Assembly (NCBI GenBank): GCA_014380605.1
Contig: JACMJO010000303.1
Span: forward strand, 1-14,533
Source of the DNA: Fimbriimonadaceae bacterium
GTDB taxonomy: Bacteria; Armatimonadota; Fimbriimonadia; Fimbriimonadales; Fimbriimonadaceae
DNA: 14,533 nucleotides
Direction of reading: 5' to 3'
Below are positions 6,643 through 13,545 of the stretch, in pieces. The notes beneath the pieces are model-generated. The model saw only the letters and a list, made by a program, of their open reading frames with translations, ran no database searches and had not been told where the DNA came from. A program made the translations under genes and the position numbers. The number at the start of each line of letters is the position of its first letter. The stretch's first letter is position 1.

Positions 6643-8091
6643 CTATCCTTTGACGCGGGCATGTTTGCGTCCGTTACTTATCAGGACGTTTGTTGGGTCC
6701 AGTTGAGTTTGATCGTCCCAAGCCGTCGCAAAGGCACGACGCTTGAATTCGCCCGGCAATCTGGTGAGTGCGTAAGCGTTTAGAGCGCCAAGCAGTATGA
6801 CGACCACCGCCAAGGCGACTTGCCACCGGGCCTTTGAAAGATTCAGAATGGCAATTGCCACGCCGACGCCAAAGACCGAGATAGCGGGGAAGAGGTAGCG
6901 CGCCTGACCTTGGAAGTACTGAGCGTTGAACCTTAGGAAGAGCAGAACGACGATCAGTAGGAATGAGCCCAGGAAGTAATGCATGCGCTTGTGTTCTTTC
7001 CACTCAGGTTTTCGCAGGGCAAATACCCAAAGGGCTATCACTACGACGCTCAGGGCCAAGAGCATCCTGTAGAGAGCATTCGGGTTGGTCGGGCCAGTGG
7101 ATGGCACTCCTCGTTCGTTCAGAAAGATGTCCATGTAGCCGAACGCGCCGAAAAAACTCCTAGCGGTCCACCATCCCACCCAGTCGGTCCAATAGGCAAG
7201 GTTGGGGTCTTTTCCAACGTTTTGAACTGAAGCGACTTGGGTTATGAGCTCGCGGCTTGGCGAGTTCTTGAAGGCCTCGTTAAAGGCGCTGATCGCAAAT
7301 GGGTCTCCATAGAGGGATTGATTTCTGGCCAGCCACGGTGCACTTATTAGCACGATCAAGCCTGCGCAGACGGCGACTTGTTTCGCAGTTGGCTTGTTTG
7401 GGCCGATGAAGAGCGCCAGTATCAAGATTGGGAACAGGGCAACTGCGGTTGTCTTGGTTAGGATGGCGAAGCCGCAGAGAAGGCCGATTCTCAGCGCTAT
7501 TCCGTAGCACCAGCCTTCCACACAACCCTTAGCCTGGAAGGCAAGCGCCCAAGTACAAAGGCAGTAGAGCAGAGGATCGTTGCTGAGCGCGCCGCTCAAC
7601 GCCGCATTCATAGGGAGAAGCGCCACAAATGCGGCGGCAACTAGCCCAACGTCGTCTCTTCGGAAAGCCCAAAGTCCAAGGAAGAAAGTGCCTGCAACGG
7701 TGACGGCACCGATAAGTCCATTGAGGAGCCTAACCTTTAGGCCATTGTCAGGCGAATCGAGATTCGCACCGGTGACCTTGCTCCACCCAGCGTGGAGAAT
7801 GTAGAACAAAGGCGGTTGATGGGCTTGGTAGTTTTCACCGAGATTTGGGTCAGCAGGATCGAGAACCGGGAAACCACTGCCGTCGAGCAAGTGCTTGACA
7901 TAGTTGGCGTGTTGTCGCTCGTCGGGGGCGCCGATGTCGTGAATCTGTTGATATTGTCCCGTGGCGGGATCGCGTTGGCCGAGAAGCAAGCCGCTCGTCC
8001 GGTAAGGAGTAATGCTTGCATAGACGCACGCCAGAGCCAAATGAACGATGGCCAAGGCGATTGCGACGAATAGGGCGGTCTGGCGCGTCAT
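6643..8091 (-). CDS. GT-C type membrane glycosyltransferase (PMT/ArnT-like)
   Basis: A polytopic inner-membrane protein of 482 residues with about ten hydrophobic helices. The first helix (5-27) is followed by a long extracytoplasmic loop carrying GAPDERQHANYV (54-65; the DE pair is the expected acidic site of GT-C enzymes) and NYQAHQPPLFYIL (87-99), the usual end of this loop. Such enzymes transfer a sugar from a polyprenyl-phosphate carrier to an envelope acceptor; the substrate here is unknown. DUF2142 is a close alternative family. The ATG at 8091 is preferred because the protein then begins right before its first helix, and because a TTG start at 8130 would sit inside the divergent promoter. 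Neither start has a clear Shine-Dalgarno. The gene leads an operon with the ECF sigma and anti-sigma genes. Confidence 0.8.
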   Translation of the reverse strand: MTRQTALFVAIALAIVHLALACVYASITPYRTSGLLLGQRDPATGQYQQIHDIGAPDERQHANYVKHLLDGSGFPVLDPADPNLGENYQAHQPPLFYILHAGWSKVTGANLDSPDNGLKVRLLNGLIGAVTVAGTFFLGLWAFRRDDVGLVAAAFVALLPMNAALSGALSNDPLLYCLCTWALAFQAKGCVEGWCYGIALRIGLLCGFAILTKTTAVALFPILILALFIGPNKPTAKQVAVCAGLIVLISAPWLARNQSLYGDPFAISAFNEAFKNSPSRELITQVASVQNVGKDPNLAYWTDWVGWWTARSFFGAFGYMDIFLNERGVPSTGPTNPNALYRMLLALSVVVIALWVFALRKPEWKEHKRMHYFLGSFLLIVVLLFLRFNAQYFQGQARYLFPAISVFGVGVAIAILNLSKARWQVALAVVVILLGALNAYALTRLPGEFKRRAFATAWDDQTQLDPTNVLISNGRKHARVKG

Positions 8092-8115
8092 AGGTTTGGG
8101 AACAACCGATGCATT

Positions 8116-8149
8116 TTGCCAGTTTCGCAAGATGCGCTATTATGATAAT
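8116..8149. promoter_or_regulatory. Divergent promoter region with symmetric -10
   Basis: On the + strand, TTGCCA (8116-8121) is followed after 16 bases by TATTAT (8138-8143), or after 19 bases by TATGAT (8141-8146). This would start transcription about 30 bases before the thioredoxin-fusion ATG. The segment ATTATGATAAT (8139-8149) is palindromic about its centre, so the minus strand also reads TATTAT/TATCAT facing the glycosyltransferase, though with a poor -35. Confidence 0.6.
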
Positions 8150-8179
8150 AATCCGCTCGAACTTTTGCAGGAGAACTCG

Positions 8180-9172
8180 ATGAGAAGGGCATTTGTATTA
8201 CTCGCAGTGGCAGCGCTAGCCGCCGTCATTTTCGCTCAGGGGCAGGGCAACCAGCTTCTGGCCAACTACAACAAGGCGCTCAGCGATGCTAAATCGCTAA
8301 GCACCAACTACAAGATTATCCCCGTTGGCGGCACGCCGTCCGAGGTTACCGTCGAACTTGCCAAGCCAAACATGGCGAAGATCGATACGTCAAGCGAATT
8401 GATCGTTGCCGATGGCACGACAATTACGACATACAACAAGGCGGAAAAAGCCTACTTTAAGAAACCGCAAACCGATGCCGATCTGAAAGCTCTGTTCAAG
8501 AGCGACGATCTTGGCCTATGGGCAGGGTTCTTTAATAGCAAAGCTATCTCGACTACTGGCACCGCCAAGTCGCTCGGCACCAAGAACCGCAAGGGCATGA
8601 CGCTTAACGTCGTAGAAGCTTGGGCTGACGCAAAAGGCCGAAAGACGGTCACGTTCTACTTGAACAGTCAAGACGGGGTCGTTCGACAAGCGGAGATCGC
8701 CATCAACGATCAGGGCGTGAAGGATACAACGGTAATCGATACAAAGACACTCACCCTCGGCGGCGATGCGAGCAAAGATCTGTTTGCATTCAAGGCTCCA
8801 GAGGGATCAAAGGAAGTTTCTTGGGAAGAGATGAACTCAGCCAAGTGGTTCTACAATCTGGACGAAGCTAAGGCGTTTGCTGCGAAGACCGGAAAGAAGA
8901 TCTTTGTCGACTTCATGGCCACCTGGTGCGGCCCATGCAAGTTGCTCGACCGCGACGTTTTCCAAAAGGAAGACTGGAAGAAAATGTCCAAGTACGTCGT
9001 CTTCTGCAAGATCGATGTCGATCAGCAGCCTTCAGTCATGCAAGCCTACAACGTCGAAGCAATGCCTACTCAAATGGTATTGACCGCAGACGGTGCCGTT
9101 CTTGCTACAAAGGTCGGATACGCAAATCCATCCGACTTCTATTCGTTCCTCAACGGAGCGCTCGGAATCTAA
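8180..9172 (+). CDS. Exported LolA-like domain fused to a thioredoxin domain
   Basis: A 330-residue protein. AGGAGA lies 6 bases before the ATG at 8180; longer frames upstream have no such site. Residues 1-19 form a signal peptide (RR, a hydrophobic core, then FAQ). The first domain (about 22-208) has the pattern of LolA/DUF2092 lipoprotein-carrier-like proteins: LLANYNKALSDAKSLSTNYKI, VTVELAKPNMAKI, ADGTTITTYNKAEKAYFKKP, later FYLNSQDGVVRQAEI. The second domain (about 220-330) is a thioredoxin fold: IFVDFMATWCGPC (active-site Cys 250 and 253), FCKIDVDQQPSVMQAYNV, the cis-Pro in AMPTQMV (Pro 296), and TKVGY. It is likely periplasmic, reducing or isomerising disulfides or maturing an envelope lipoprotein or cytochrome. 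It appears monocistronic and is divergent from the glycosyltransferase/sigma operon. Confidence 0.88.
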   Translation: MRRAFVLLAVAALAAVIFAQGQGNQLLANYNKALSDAKSLSTNYKIIPVGGTPSEVTVELAKPNMAKIDTSSELIVADGTTITTYNKAEKAYFKKPQTDADLKALFKSDDLGLWAGFFNSKAISTTGTAKSLGTKNRKGMTLNVVEAWADAKGRKTVTFYLNSQDGVVRQAEIAINDQGVKDTTVIDTKTLTLGGDASKDLFAFKAPEGSKEVSWEEMNSAKWFYNLDEAKAFAAKTGKKIFVDFMATWCGPCKLLDRDVFQKEDWKKMSKYVVFCKIDVDQQPSVMQAYNVEAMPTQMVLTADGAVLATKVGYANPSDFYSFLNGALGI

Positions 9173-9187
9173 TCCGGGCAAGACTTG

Positions 9188-9219
9188 AAGGGCAAGAACC
9201 TCAGGGTTCTTGCCCTTTT
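9188..9219 (+). terminator. Strong hairpin terminator shared by convergent genes
   Basis: AAGGGCAAGAACC (9188-9200) pairs perfectly over 13 bases with GGTTCTTGCCCTT (9205-9217) around a TCAG loop. TTTTC follows on the + strand, 15 bases after the thioredoxin-fusion stop. The minus-strand histidine kinase stop is at 9220, so transcripts from that side enter the same hairpin, but with a weak T-tract. Confidence 0.9.
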
Positions 9220-10821
9220 CTATTCGCCGGTTGCCCGGTGGAAACTAATCTCTCCAACCGTCCAAGCAAGGATGCTCTTTAGCGAGAACTTGCCGCCGAG
9301 ACCCCGCATTAGGTTCTCCACGATCTGCAAGCCAAGGTGGCTCGCCGTGGCGATATCGAAGTCGTCGGGAATCTGATCGCCGCTGTTCGACACCCATAGG
9401 CTAACCTCGCCATCCTTGTCTTCGATGTTTACATGGATCTCTCCGTTTGTCGTGACCTTGAATCCGTGCTCGACGGCGTTTAAGATGAGCTCGTTCAGCA
9501 CCAGGGCGATCTGGGTTGCCTGGGTCATGTTGAGCCTCACGTCGGCTCCCCGAACGTCGAAGGTTATGGTTCTGTTGGGCAACATCAGGGAACTCTGCTG
9601 GTGCTGGACCAAAGTCTCCGCAATGGACCGCACTCCAACATGGTCTAGATCGTCGCGACTGAGAAGATCGTGGACTGATGCAATCGCCAAAATCCTCGCG
9701 AGCGAGTCGTTCATTGCCTCTTCCAGAGACTTGTATTGGCCATGCCGCATCTGAAGGCGAAGCAGGGAAGCCACCTGTTGGAGGTTGTTCTTGACCCGGT
9801 GATGCATCTCTTGCATAAGGGTGTCGCGAACCTGAAGCTTTGCGTGCTCGATGGAAACCGCGGCTTGCTTGGCGAGAGTCTCTAGAGCCTTAATTTCGTC
9901 CGGAGGAAATGTTCGGACCTCGCTCGTGTAACAGCTCAGGACTCCAACTGAGCGGTCTTGAATCGTCAATGGAACGCAGATCATGGATCGAAGTCCTTGC
10001 TCTGCCGCAAGGTCATGGCCGATGTAGTCCGCTTCTACCTGCACGTCGGGAACAATAATGGGGCGGTTCTCCGCGATCGCGCGCCCGGCAATCGACTCGC
10101 CCAGTTTGATCGCACGTTTTCGTTGGTAAGCCTTAGCCGGAGCTTGGGTAGCCCTGAGCACCAGTTCTTGGCGGTTTTCGTCGAGCAATCGGACGGTGCA
10201 AACTCGGTAATTGAACTGTTGGGCGGTGAGGTTAACGAGCAGTTGAAGGATTTCCTCAACGTACGGACTCGTGGCAATCGTCTTCGATACTTCGCTCAGG
10301 GCACCGAGCCGGTTGCTCTGAGTTCCCGATTGGTAGGCTTGGCGATAGCCTATGTAGAGACTGCTCACAAGCGCCGCGATCGCCTCGAACTCCCTCTTCT
10401 CTGTGGGCTTGAAAACCCACTCTTCCGCTCGACTTACGACAAGGGTGCCAAGGGGCGTCTCACCAGCGCCGGGAATTGGAACGACCGCCATGGCGTGGTG
10501 CGATCTCTCTTCTGCGCCCGGATAGTGGGCGAATTCAGGGTGCTCGGTGGCGTTCTTGGAAATGTAGATCGGCCGATTATTGGCAAGAGCCTTGCCGCAC
10601 AAACCGATTCCTTTACCGAGCCTAAGTCGCCGATTAAGCTCGGGGGACTGTGTGCTTGCCCTTTGAACAAGCACATCTCCAGACTCGCGAAGGAGGATGT
10701 CGCAAGACTCCGCACATTCAAGCACGTGAATCTCGTGAGCGATTTCCGAAAGAAGGTTCTCTTCGGTGGTCGCCCGAGAAAGGGAAGAGACAATCGCGAT
10801 CAGGCCGCGATTCAGATCCAT
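9220..10821 (-). CDS. Soluble GAF-GAF sensor histidine kinase, HisKA_2 family
   Basis: A 533-residue cytoplasmic kinase without membrane segments. It has a GAF domain at about 15-160, a second GAF at about 170-325, a short coiled linker, then a HisKA_2 dimerisation domain. The phosphoacceptor is His 341 in EMHHRVKNNLQQ. An HATPase domain carries the N box NELILNAVEHGF (Asn 443 and 448) and GLQIVENL. In the G1 box the usual DNG is NSG (VSNSGDQIP), so the Asp that contacts adenine is Asn. The ATG at 10821 is chosen: the M16 peptidase stop lies one base upstream, and GAGG is 6 bases before the ATG. A TTG start at 10839 would overlap the previous gene. PdtaS-like kinases share this GAF plus HisKA_2 build. 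The single-domain receiver at 12978 is a plausible partner, as it lies divergent from this operon. Confidence 0.92.
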   Translation of the reverse strand: MDLNRGLIAIVSSLSRATTEENLLSEIAHEIHVLECAESCDILLRESGDVLVQRASTQSPELNRRLRLGKGIGLCGKALANNRPIYISKNATEHPEFAHYPGAEERSHHAMAVVPIPGAGETPLGTLVVSRAEEWVFKPTEKREFEAIAALVSSLYIGYRQAYQSGTQSNRLGALSEVSKTIATSPYVEEILQLLVNLTAQQFNYRVCTVRLLDENRQELVLRATQAPAKAYQRKRAIKLGESIAGRAIAENRPIIVPDVQVEADYIGHDLAAEQGLRSMICVPLTIQDRSVGVLSCYTSEVRTFPPDEIKALETLAKQAAVSIEHAKLQVRDTLMQEMHHRVKNNLQQVASLLRLQMRHGQYKSLEEAMNDSLARILAIASVHDLLSRDDLDHVGVRSIAETLVQHQQSSLMLPNRTITFDVRGADVRLNMTQATQIALVLNELILNAVEHGFKVTTNGEIHVNIEDKDGEVSLWVSNSGDQIPDDFDIATASHLGLQIVENLMRGLGGKFSLKSILAWTVGEISFHRATGE

Positions 10822-10822
10822 C

Positions 10823-12049
10823 TTAGGCCTCGGGACCAATCGCCGTGGTGCTCACAAGACTTTCCACAAGGATTCGGTTTGCCAATTCCATGAGATCCGA
10901 ATTGGACACGGCGTCGATCTTAGCCAGGGTTTCTTCGACAGGAATGTCTCGCTGGTGATTCAGCTCATTTCGACTCATACGCATCATGCGACTGCTCATG
11001 CTCTCCAGGGCCAAGACAACGCTTCCTTTAATATGCTGCTTCGTTCGGGCCAGTTCATCTGGGTCAAATCCGTCCTTCATCACCTTATCGAATTCTATCC
11101 GGGTCAATTCTTGAACCTGTGGCCATTGTTCGGAGCTTGTGCCGCCGTAGACCGTGTAGGCTCCGCCTGACCCGTAGTTCAGGACGTAACTGCCTACCGA
11201 ATAGACCAGGCCGCGTTTTTCGCGAATCTCTTGGAACAAGCGGCTACTCATGCTCCCGCCGAGCGCGGAGTCCAAAACGGACATCGTATAGAGTTCGGAA
11301 TCGTACAAAGACGTTCCGTCGGTGCCGATACAGAAGTGAACTTGCTCGACGTCTTTGCCCAAGTACGCCTTACCGCCTAACCCAGCGGGTCGAGGTGGCA
11401 AGCTATCGACGGCTCCGCCTTTAATCGCTCCGAGGCTCTTTTCCGCGGCGCTTACGATGAGTTGGGGATCAATGTTTCCAGCGATCGAAAGGAGGATGTT
11501 CTCTCCCCGATACTGGCGCTCGATGTAATCAATTAGATGGTTCCGCTTGAAGCCGCTGACGGACTCCCTGGTTCCAATAATCGGCTTCCCGAGGGGATGC
11601 TCGCCCCATCGATGGGCGAGGTGGACTTCGTGGATGTGGTCGCCCGGTTCATCCTCGCTCCGCTTGATCTCTTCGATGACGACGCTTTCCTCTCGTGCCA
11701 ACTCGTCTGAGTCGAATTGGGAGTGAAGCATCATGTCGCTCAGCACGTCGATGCCGTTTTCGACGTCGTCAGCCAGCACTCGGCAGTAGTAGCAGGTTGA
11801 TTCCTTGTCGGTGAATGCGTTGAGCGAACCGCCGCGACCCTCAACCGATTCTGCGATCTCCTTGGCCGTTCTACGCTCGGTTCCTTTGAAGAGCATGTGC
11901 TCAATCAGATGTGTGATGCCGGCTTCATTCTCGAGCTCATGTCGACTTCCGGTCTTGCACCAAAGGCCGATTGCCGCGGACTGGACGTGTCCAACTGGCT
12001 CAACCAGGATGCGAACGCCGTTTGAAAGGGTGTGTTTGTGAATGGACAT
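10823..12049 (-). CDS. M16 family zinc peptidase (insulinase/processing-peptidase type)
   Basis: A 408-residue protein with the inverted zinc motif HLIEH (His 47, Glu 50, His 51). The third ligand is in VVIEEIKR (Glu 126 or 127, about 76 residues later, as expected for M16). Also visible are GRGGSLNAFTDKEST after the motif, the GTRESVSGF and YRGENILLSIAGNID segments, and the C-terminal-half substrate-binding motif RLFQEIREKRGLVYSVGSY. The length matches the single-chain bacterial processing peptidases of the YmxG/PqqL type. There is no signal peptide, so it is likely cytoplasmic. The start lies 18 bases after the FAH-fold gene stop, and the next gene (kinase) begins one base after this stop, so the three are surely co-transcribed. 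The catalytic site is complete. Confidence 0.94.
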   Translation of the reverse strand: MSIHKHTLSNGVRILVEPVGHVQSAAIGLWCKTGSRHELENEAGITHLIEHMLFKGTERRTAKEIAESVEGRGGSLNAFTDKESTCYYCRVLADDVENGIDVLSDMMLHSQFDSDELAREESVVIEEIKRSEDEPGDHIHEVHLAHRWGEHPLGKPIIGTRESVSGFKRNHLIDYIERQYRGENILLSIAGNIDPQLIVSAAEKSLGAIKGGAVDSLPPRPAGLGGKAYLGKDVEQVHFCIGTDGTSLYDSELYTMSVLDSALGGSMSSRLFQEIREKRGLVYSVGSYVLNYGSGGAYTVYGGTSSEQWPQVQELTRIEFDKVMKDGFDPDELARTKQHIKGSVVLALESMSSRMMRMSRNELNHQRDIPVEETLAKIDAVSNSDLMELANRILVESLVSTTAIGPEA

Positions 12050-12067
12050 GTTGAAATGGTGCTAGGT

Positions 12068-12856
12068 TTATCCAACCTTCAAAGATAGGGTACCGAGATG
12101 CTCGACGGACACTTGGACATCGTCGCCGGATTCCAAAAAGGTCGATCCGTCGCCACTGGCGATGGGACCGATCGCAAGAAGATCGCCGCTCCTTACTGGA
12201 CCGACATCACTCGCCGCCGCCACCAGTTCGGCAAAGGAAACTGGGAGGTCGGCGATCTCGCCCCGACCATGCTCAACTCCATTTAGCCTGGTCACAACGG
12301 AGAGGCCATATTTTCTGGCGGGAATCTCTTCGGTCACCACTTCATCGAGGTCGTCAGGGGTTGAAATCACGGGACCAATGACTCCGCCGATGTCGAACGA
12401 TCGTCCAATGCCGCTCGCCTGTTCCGCTTCCTCGCGCAGGAGGTCACGCGATACAAGCTGAATGGCTAAAGTAAAGCCCAGGATATACGAGTCCCCATTC
12501 TCCACCGGGATCTGAAGTCCATCTGATCCAACGATGGCTATCAGATAAGTCTCGAAGTCTAGGTGGGCAACTGTTGCGGGTTTTGGGACAATTTGGCTTG
12601 GACCGTATAGGCCGCTTGGATTGGTGTGAAAGTAGAGAGGAACGCCGTCGTCGTCCGTTTTGGGGAGTTGGCCCTCTGACATTCTAAAAATTCGAATGCT
12701 CGGAGGTCTGCCAACCGGCGACAGCGGGCGAACTTGGTCAGCCTCATGAACGGCAATGGATTGCTCGCCGTCGGTCTCGTAGATTTTTCCGCTGTAGACT
12801 AGGCCGCTTCGAATTTCGCCCGGTGACGACTTTAGTTCGAACCGACAGAGCTTCAC
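12068..12856 (-). CDS. Fumarylacetoacetate hydrolase-fold protein with degenerate metal site
   Basis: A 262-residue member of the FAH superfamily, which hydrolyses or decarboxylates acyl-pyruvate-like compounds with Mg or Mn. The typical landmarks are recognisable: FHTNPSGLYGPSQIVPKP (76-93), DFETYLIAIVG (100-110), GFTLAIQLVSRDLL (127-140), RSFDIGGVIGPV (152-163) and the late GDLLAIG (224-230). In catalytic members, as I know the motifs, the second segment is D-Y-E-x-E-L and the third has N-D. Here only Glu 102 is kept; Tyr 104 replaces the second Glu, Gln 133 replaces the Asp, and Arg 152 stands where Lys is common before SFD. The start is GTG at 12856; an overlapping ATG at 12858 is out of frame. 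It heads the operon with the M16 peptidase and the histidine kinase. The role is unknown; a non-metal or non-catalytic function is plausible. Confidence 0.85.
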   Translation of the reverse strand: MKLCRFELKSSPGEIRSGLVYSGKIYETDGEQSIAVHEADQVRPLSPVGRPPSIRIFRMSEGQLPKTDDDGVPLYFHTNPSGLYGPSQIVPKPATVAHLDFETYLIAIVGSDGLQIPVENGDSYILGFTLAIQLVSRDLLREEAEQASGIGRSFDIGGVIGPVISTPDDLDEVVTEEIPARKYGLSVVTRLNGVEHGRGEIADLPVSFAELVAAASDVGPVRSGDLLAIGPIASGDGSTFLESGDDVQVSVEHLGTLSLKVG

Positions 12857-12910
12857 ATAGGGTAGGTTACCTGCTTGGAAGAGTTGAGACCTAAGTCTGA
12901 AACTGTCTGA

Positions 12911-12939
12911 TTGACAGCCTCAGGCGAATCAGGTAGCAT
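12911..12939 (+). promoter_or_regulatory. Sigma70-type promoter of the response regulator
   Basis: A perfect -35 TTGACA (12911-12916) and a -10 TAGCAT (12934-12939, four of six) are separated by 17 bases. Start of transcription would be near 12946, giving a leader of about 32 bases. The same gap holds the upstream region of the divergent FAH-fold operon, for which I see no good promoter. Confidence 0.75.
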
Positions 12940-12956
12940 CATTTCACCTTTTCGAG

Positions 12957-12971
12957 TTAGGAGTTTAGGAG
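12957..12971 (+). promoter_or_regulatory. Tandem Shine-Dalgarno sequences of the response regulator
   Basis: TTAGGAG occurs twice, at 12957-12963 and 12965-12971, in an 8-base tandem repeat. The second copy is 6 bases before the ATG and is the likely working site; the first may act as a standby site. Confidence 0.65.
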
Positions 12972-12977
12972 ACTTTC

Positions 12978-13382
12978 ATGCCCCTTAAAGTATTGGTCTG
13001 TGACGACGAGCGACACATCGTCCGTCTTATCCAAGTCAACCTGGAGCGGCAGGGCTACCAGGTAGTTACTGCGTTTGATGGTAAAGAAGGCTTGGAGAAA
13101 ATCCGGTCAGAAAAGCCTAACTTAGTCGTTCTCGATGTTATGATGCCTTACATGGATGGATTCGAGGTTCTAAAGAACCTTCGAAGAGAGCCAGAGACGG
13201 AGAATCTTCCGGTCATCATGCTTACGGCCAAAGCCCAGGACAAAGATGTATTTGAAGGCTATCACTACGGCGCGGACATGTATCTGACGAAACCATTCAA
13301 CCCCATGGAGCTTGTCACGTTCGTCAAGCGAATTGCCCAAGGCAACGACGAGACAGGCGGTCCCAAGCGATACGACGTTTAA
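12978..13382 (+). CDS. Single-domain (CheY-like) response regulator
   Basis: A 134-residue receiver domain with no output domain. The acidic pair Asp 9 and Asp 10 (VCDDE), the phosphorylation site Asp 53 (VVLDVMMP), Thr 83 (MLTA) and Lys 105 (LTKPF) are all present, so it should be fully phosphorylatable. GYHYGADMYLTKPF is the usual alpha4-beta5 region of this family. The protein ends about 15 residues after the last helix with a polar tail, QGNDETGGPKRYDV. It must act by protein-protein contact or phosphotransfer rather than DNA binding. It is divergent from the operon ending in a HisKA_2 kinase, the best local candidate partner, but pairing is inference. It is monocistronic, with its own promoter and terminator. 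Confidence 0.96.
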   Translation: MPLKVLVCDDERHIVRLIQVNLERQGYQVVTAFDGKEGLEKIRSEKPNLVVLDVMMPYMDGFEVLKNLRREPETENLPVIMLTAKAQDKDVFEGYHYGADMYLTKPFNPMELVTFVKRIAQGNDETGGPKRYDV

Positions 13383-13401
13383 CCCTAAATTCCTAAGAAG
13401 A

Positions 13402-13439
13402 ACCCCAGCAATACACCTTGCTGGGGTTTTTTGTTGTTT
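13402..13439 (+). terminator. Rho-independent terminator of the response regulator
   Basis: ACCCCAGCAA (13402-13411) pairs perfectly with TTGCTGGGGT (13418-13427) around a 6-base loop. The T-rich run TTTTTTGTTGTTT follows at 13427-13439, 19 bases past the stop codon. Confidence 0.96.
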
Positions 13440-13463
13440 CTTGAAAATTTTCTGAAAAAGCTC

Positions 13464-13491
13464 TTGCATTTCGCAAAATTGATGTTAGAAT
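13464..13491 (+). promoter_or_regulatory. Promoter of the LacI-family gene
   Basis: A -35-like TTGCAT (13464-13469) and a -10 TAGAAT (13486-13491, five of six) are separated by 16 bases. The -10 overlaps the first operator palindrome, so a bound repressor would block this promoter. Confidence 0.62.
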
Positions 13492-13517
13492 ACGTATTCA
13501 CAGAATTCGTATTCTCA
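13488..13517. promoter_or_regulatory. Tandem palindromic operator pair upstream of lacI-family gene
   Basis: GAATACGTATTC (13488-13499) is a perfect 12-base palindrome. GAATTCGTATTC (13503-13514) is the same site with one base changed. With the following bases they form a 15-base direct repeat matching at 13 of 15 positions. Even palindromes with a central CpG are typical LacI-family operators. The location over the -10 and 29-58 bases before the ATG suggests autorepression. Confidence 0.72.
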
Positions 13518-13545
13518 ACGTTGGGAATATGCGAAGGTTCAACCA

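Noticed and set aside
8092..8130. TTG start at 8130 for the glycosyltransferase
   Set aside because: It would place coding sequence in the divergent promoter, adds 13 polar residues before the first helix and has no Shine-Dalgarno; it is kept only as an alternative.
9958..10893. Open frame of about 311 codons on the + strand, antisense to the kinase and peptidase
   Set aside because: It runs across two clearly conserved genes, shows no family motifs or plausible start signal, and its residue pattern looks like antisense of GAF-domain codons.
12903..12917. CTGTC...GACAG inverted repeat over the response regulator -35
   Set aside because: The arms are only 5 bases and part of it is the -35 itself, so it is not strong enough to call an operator.
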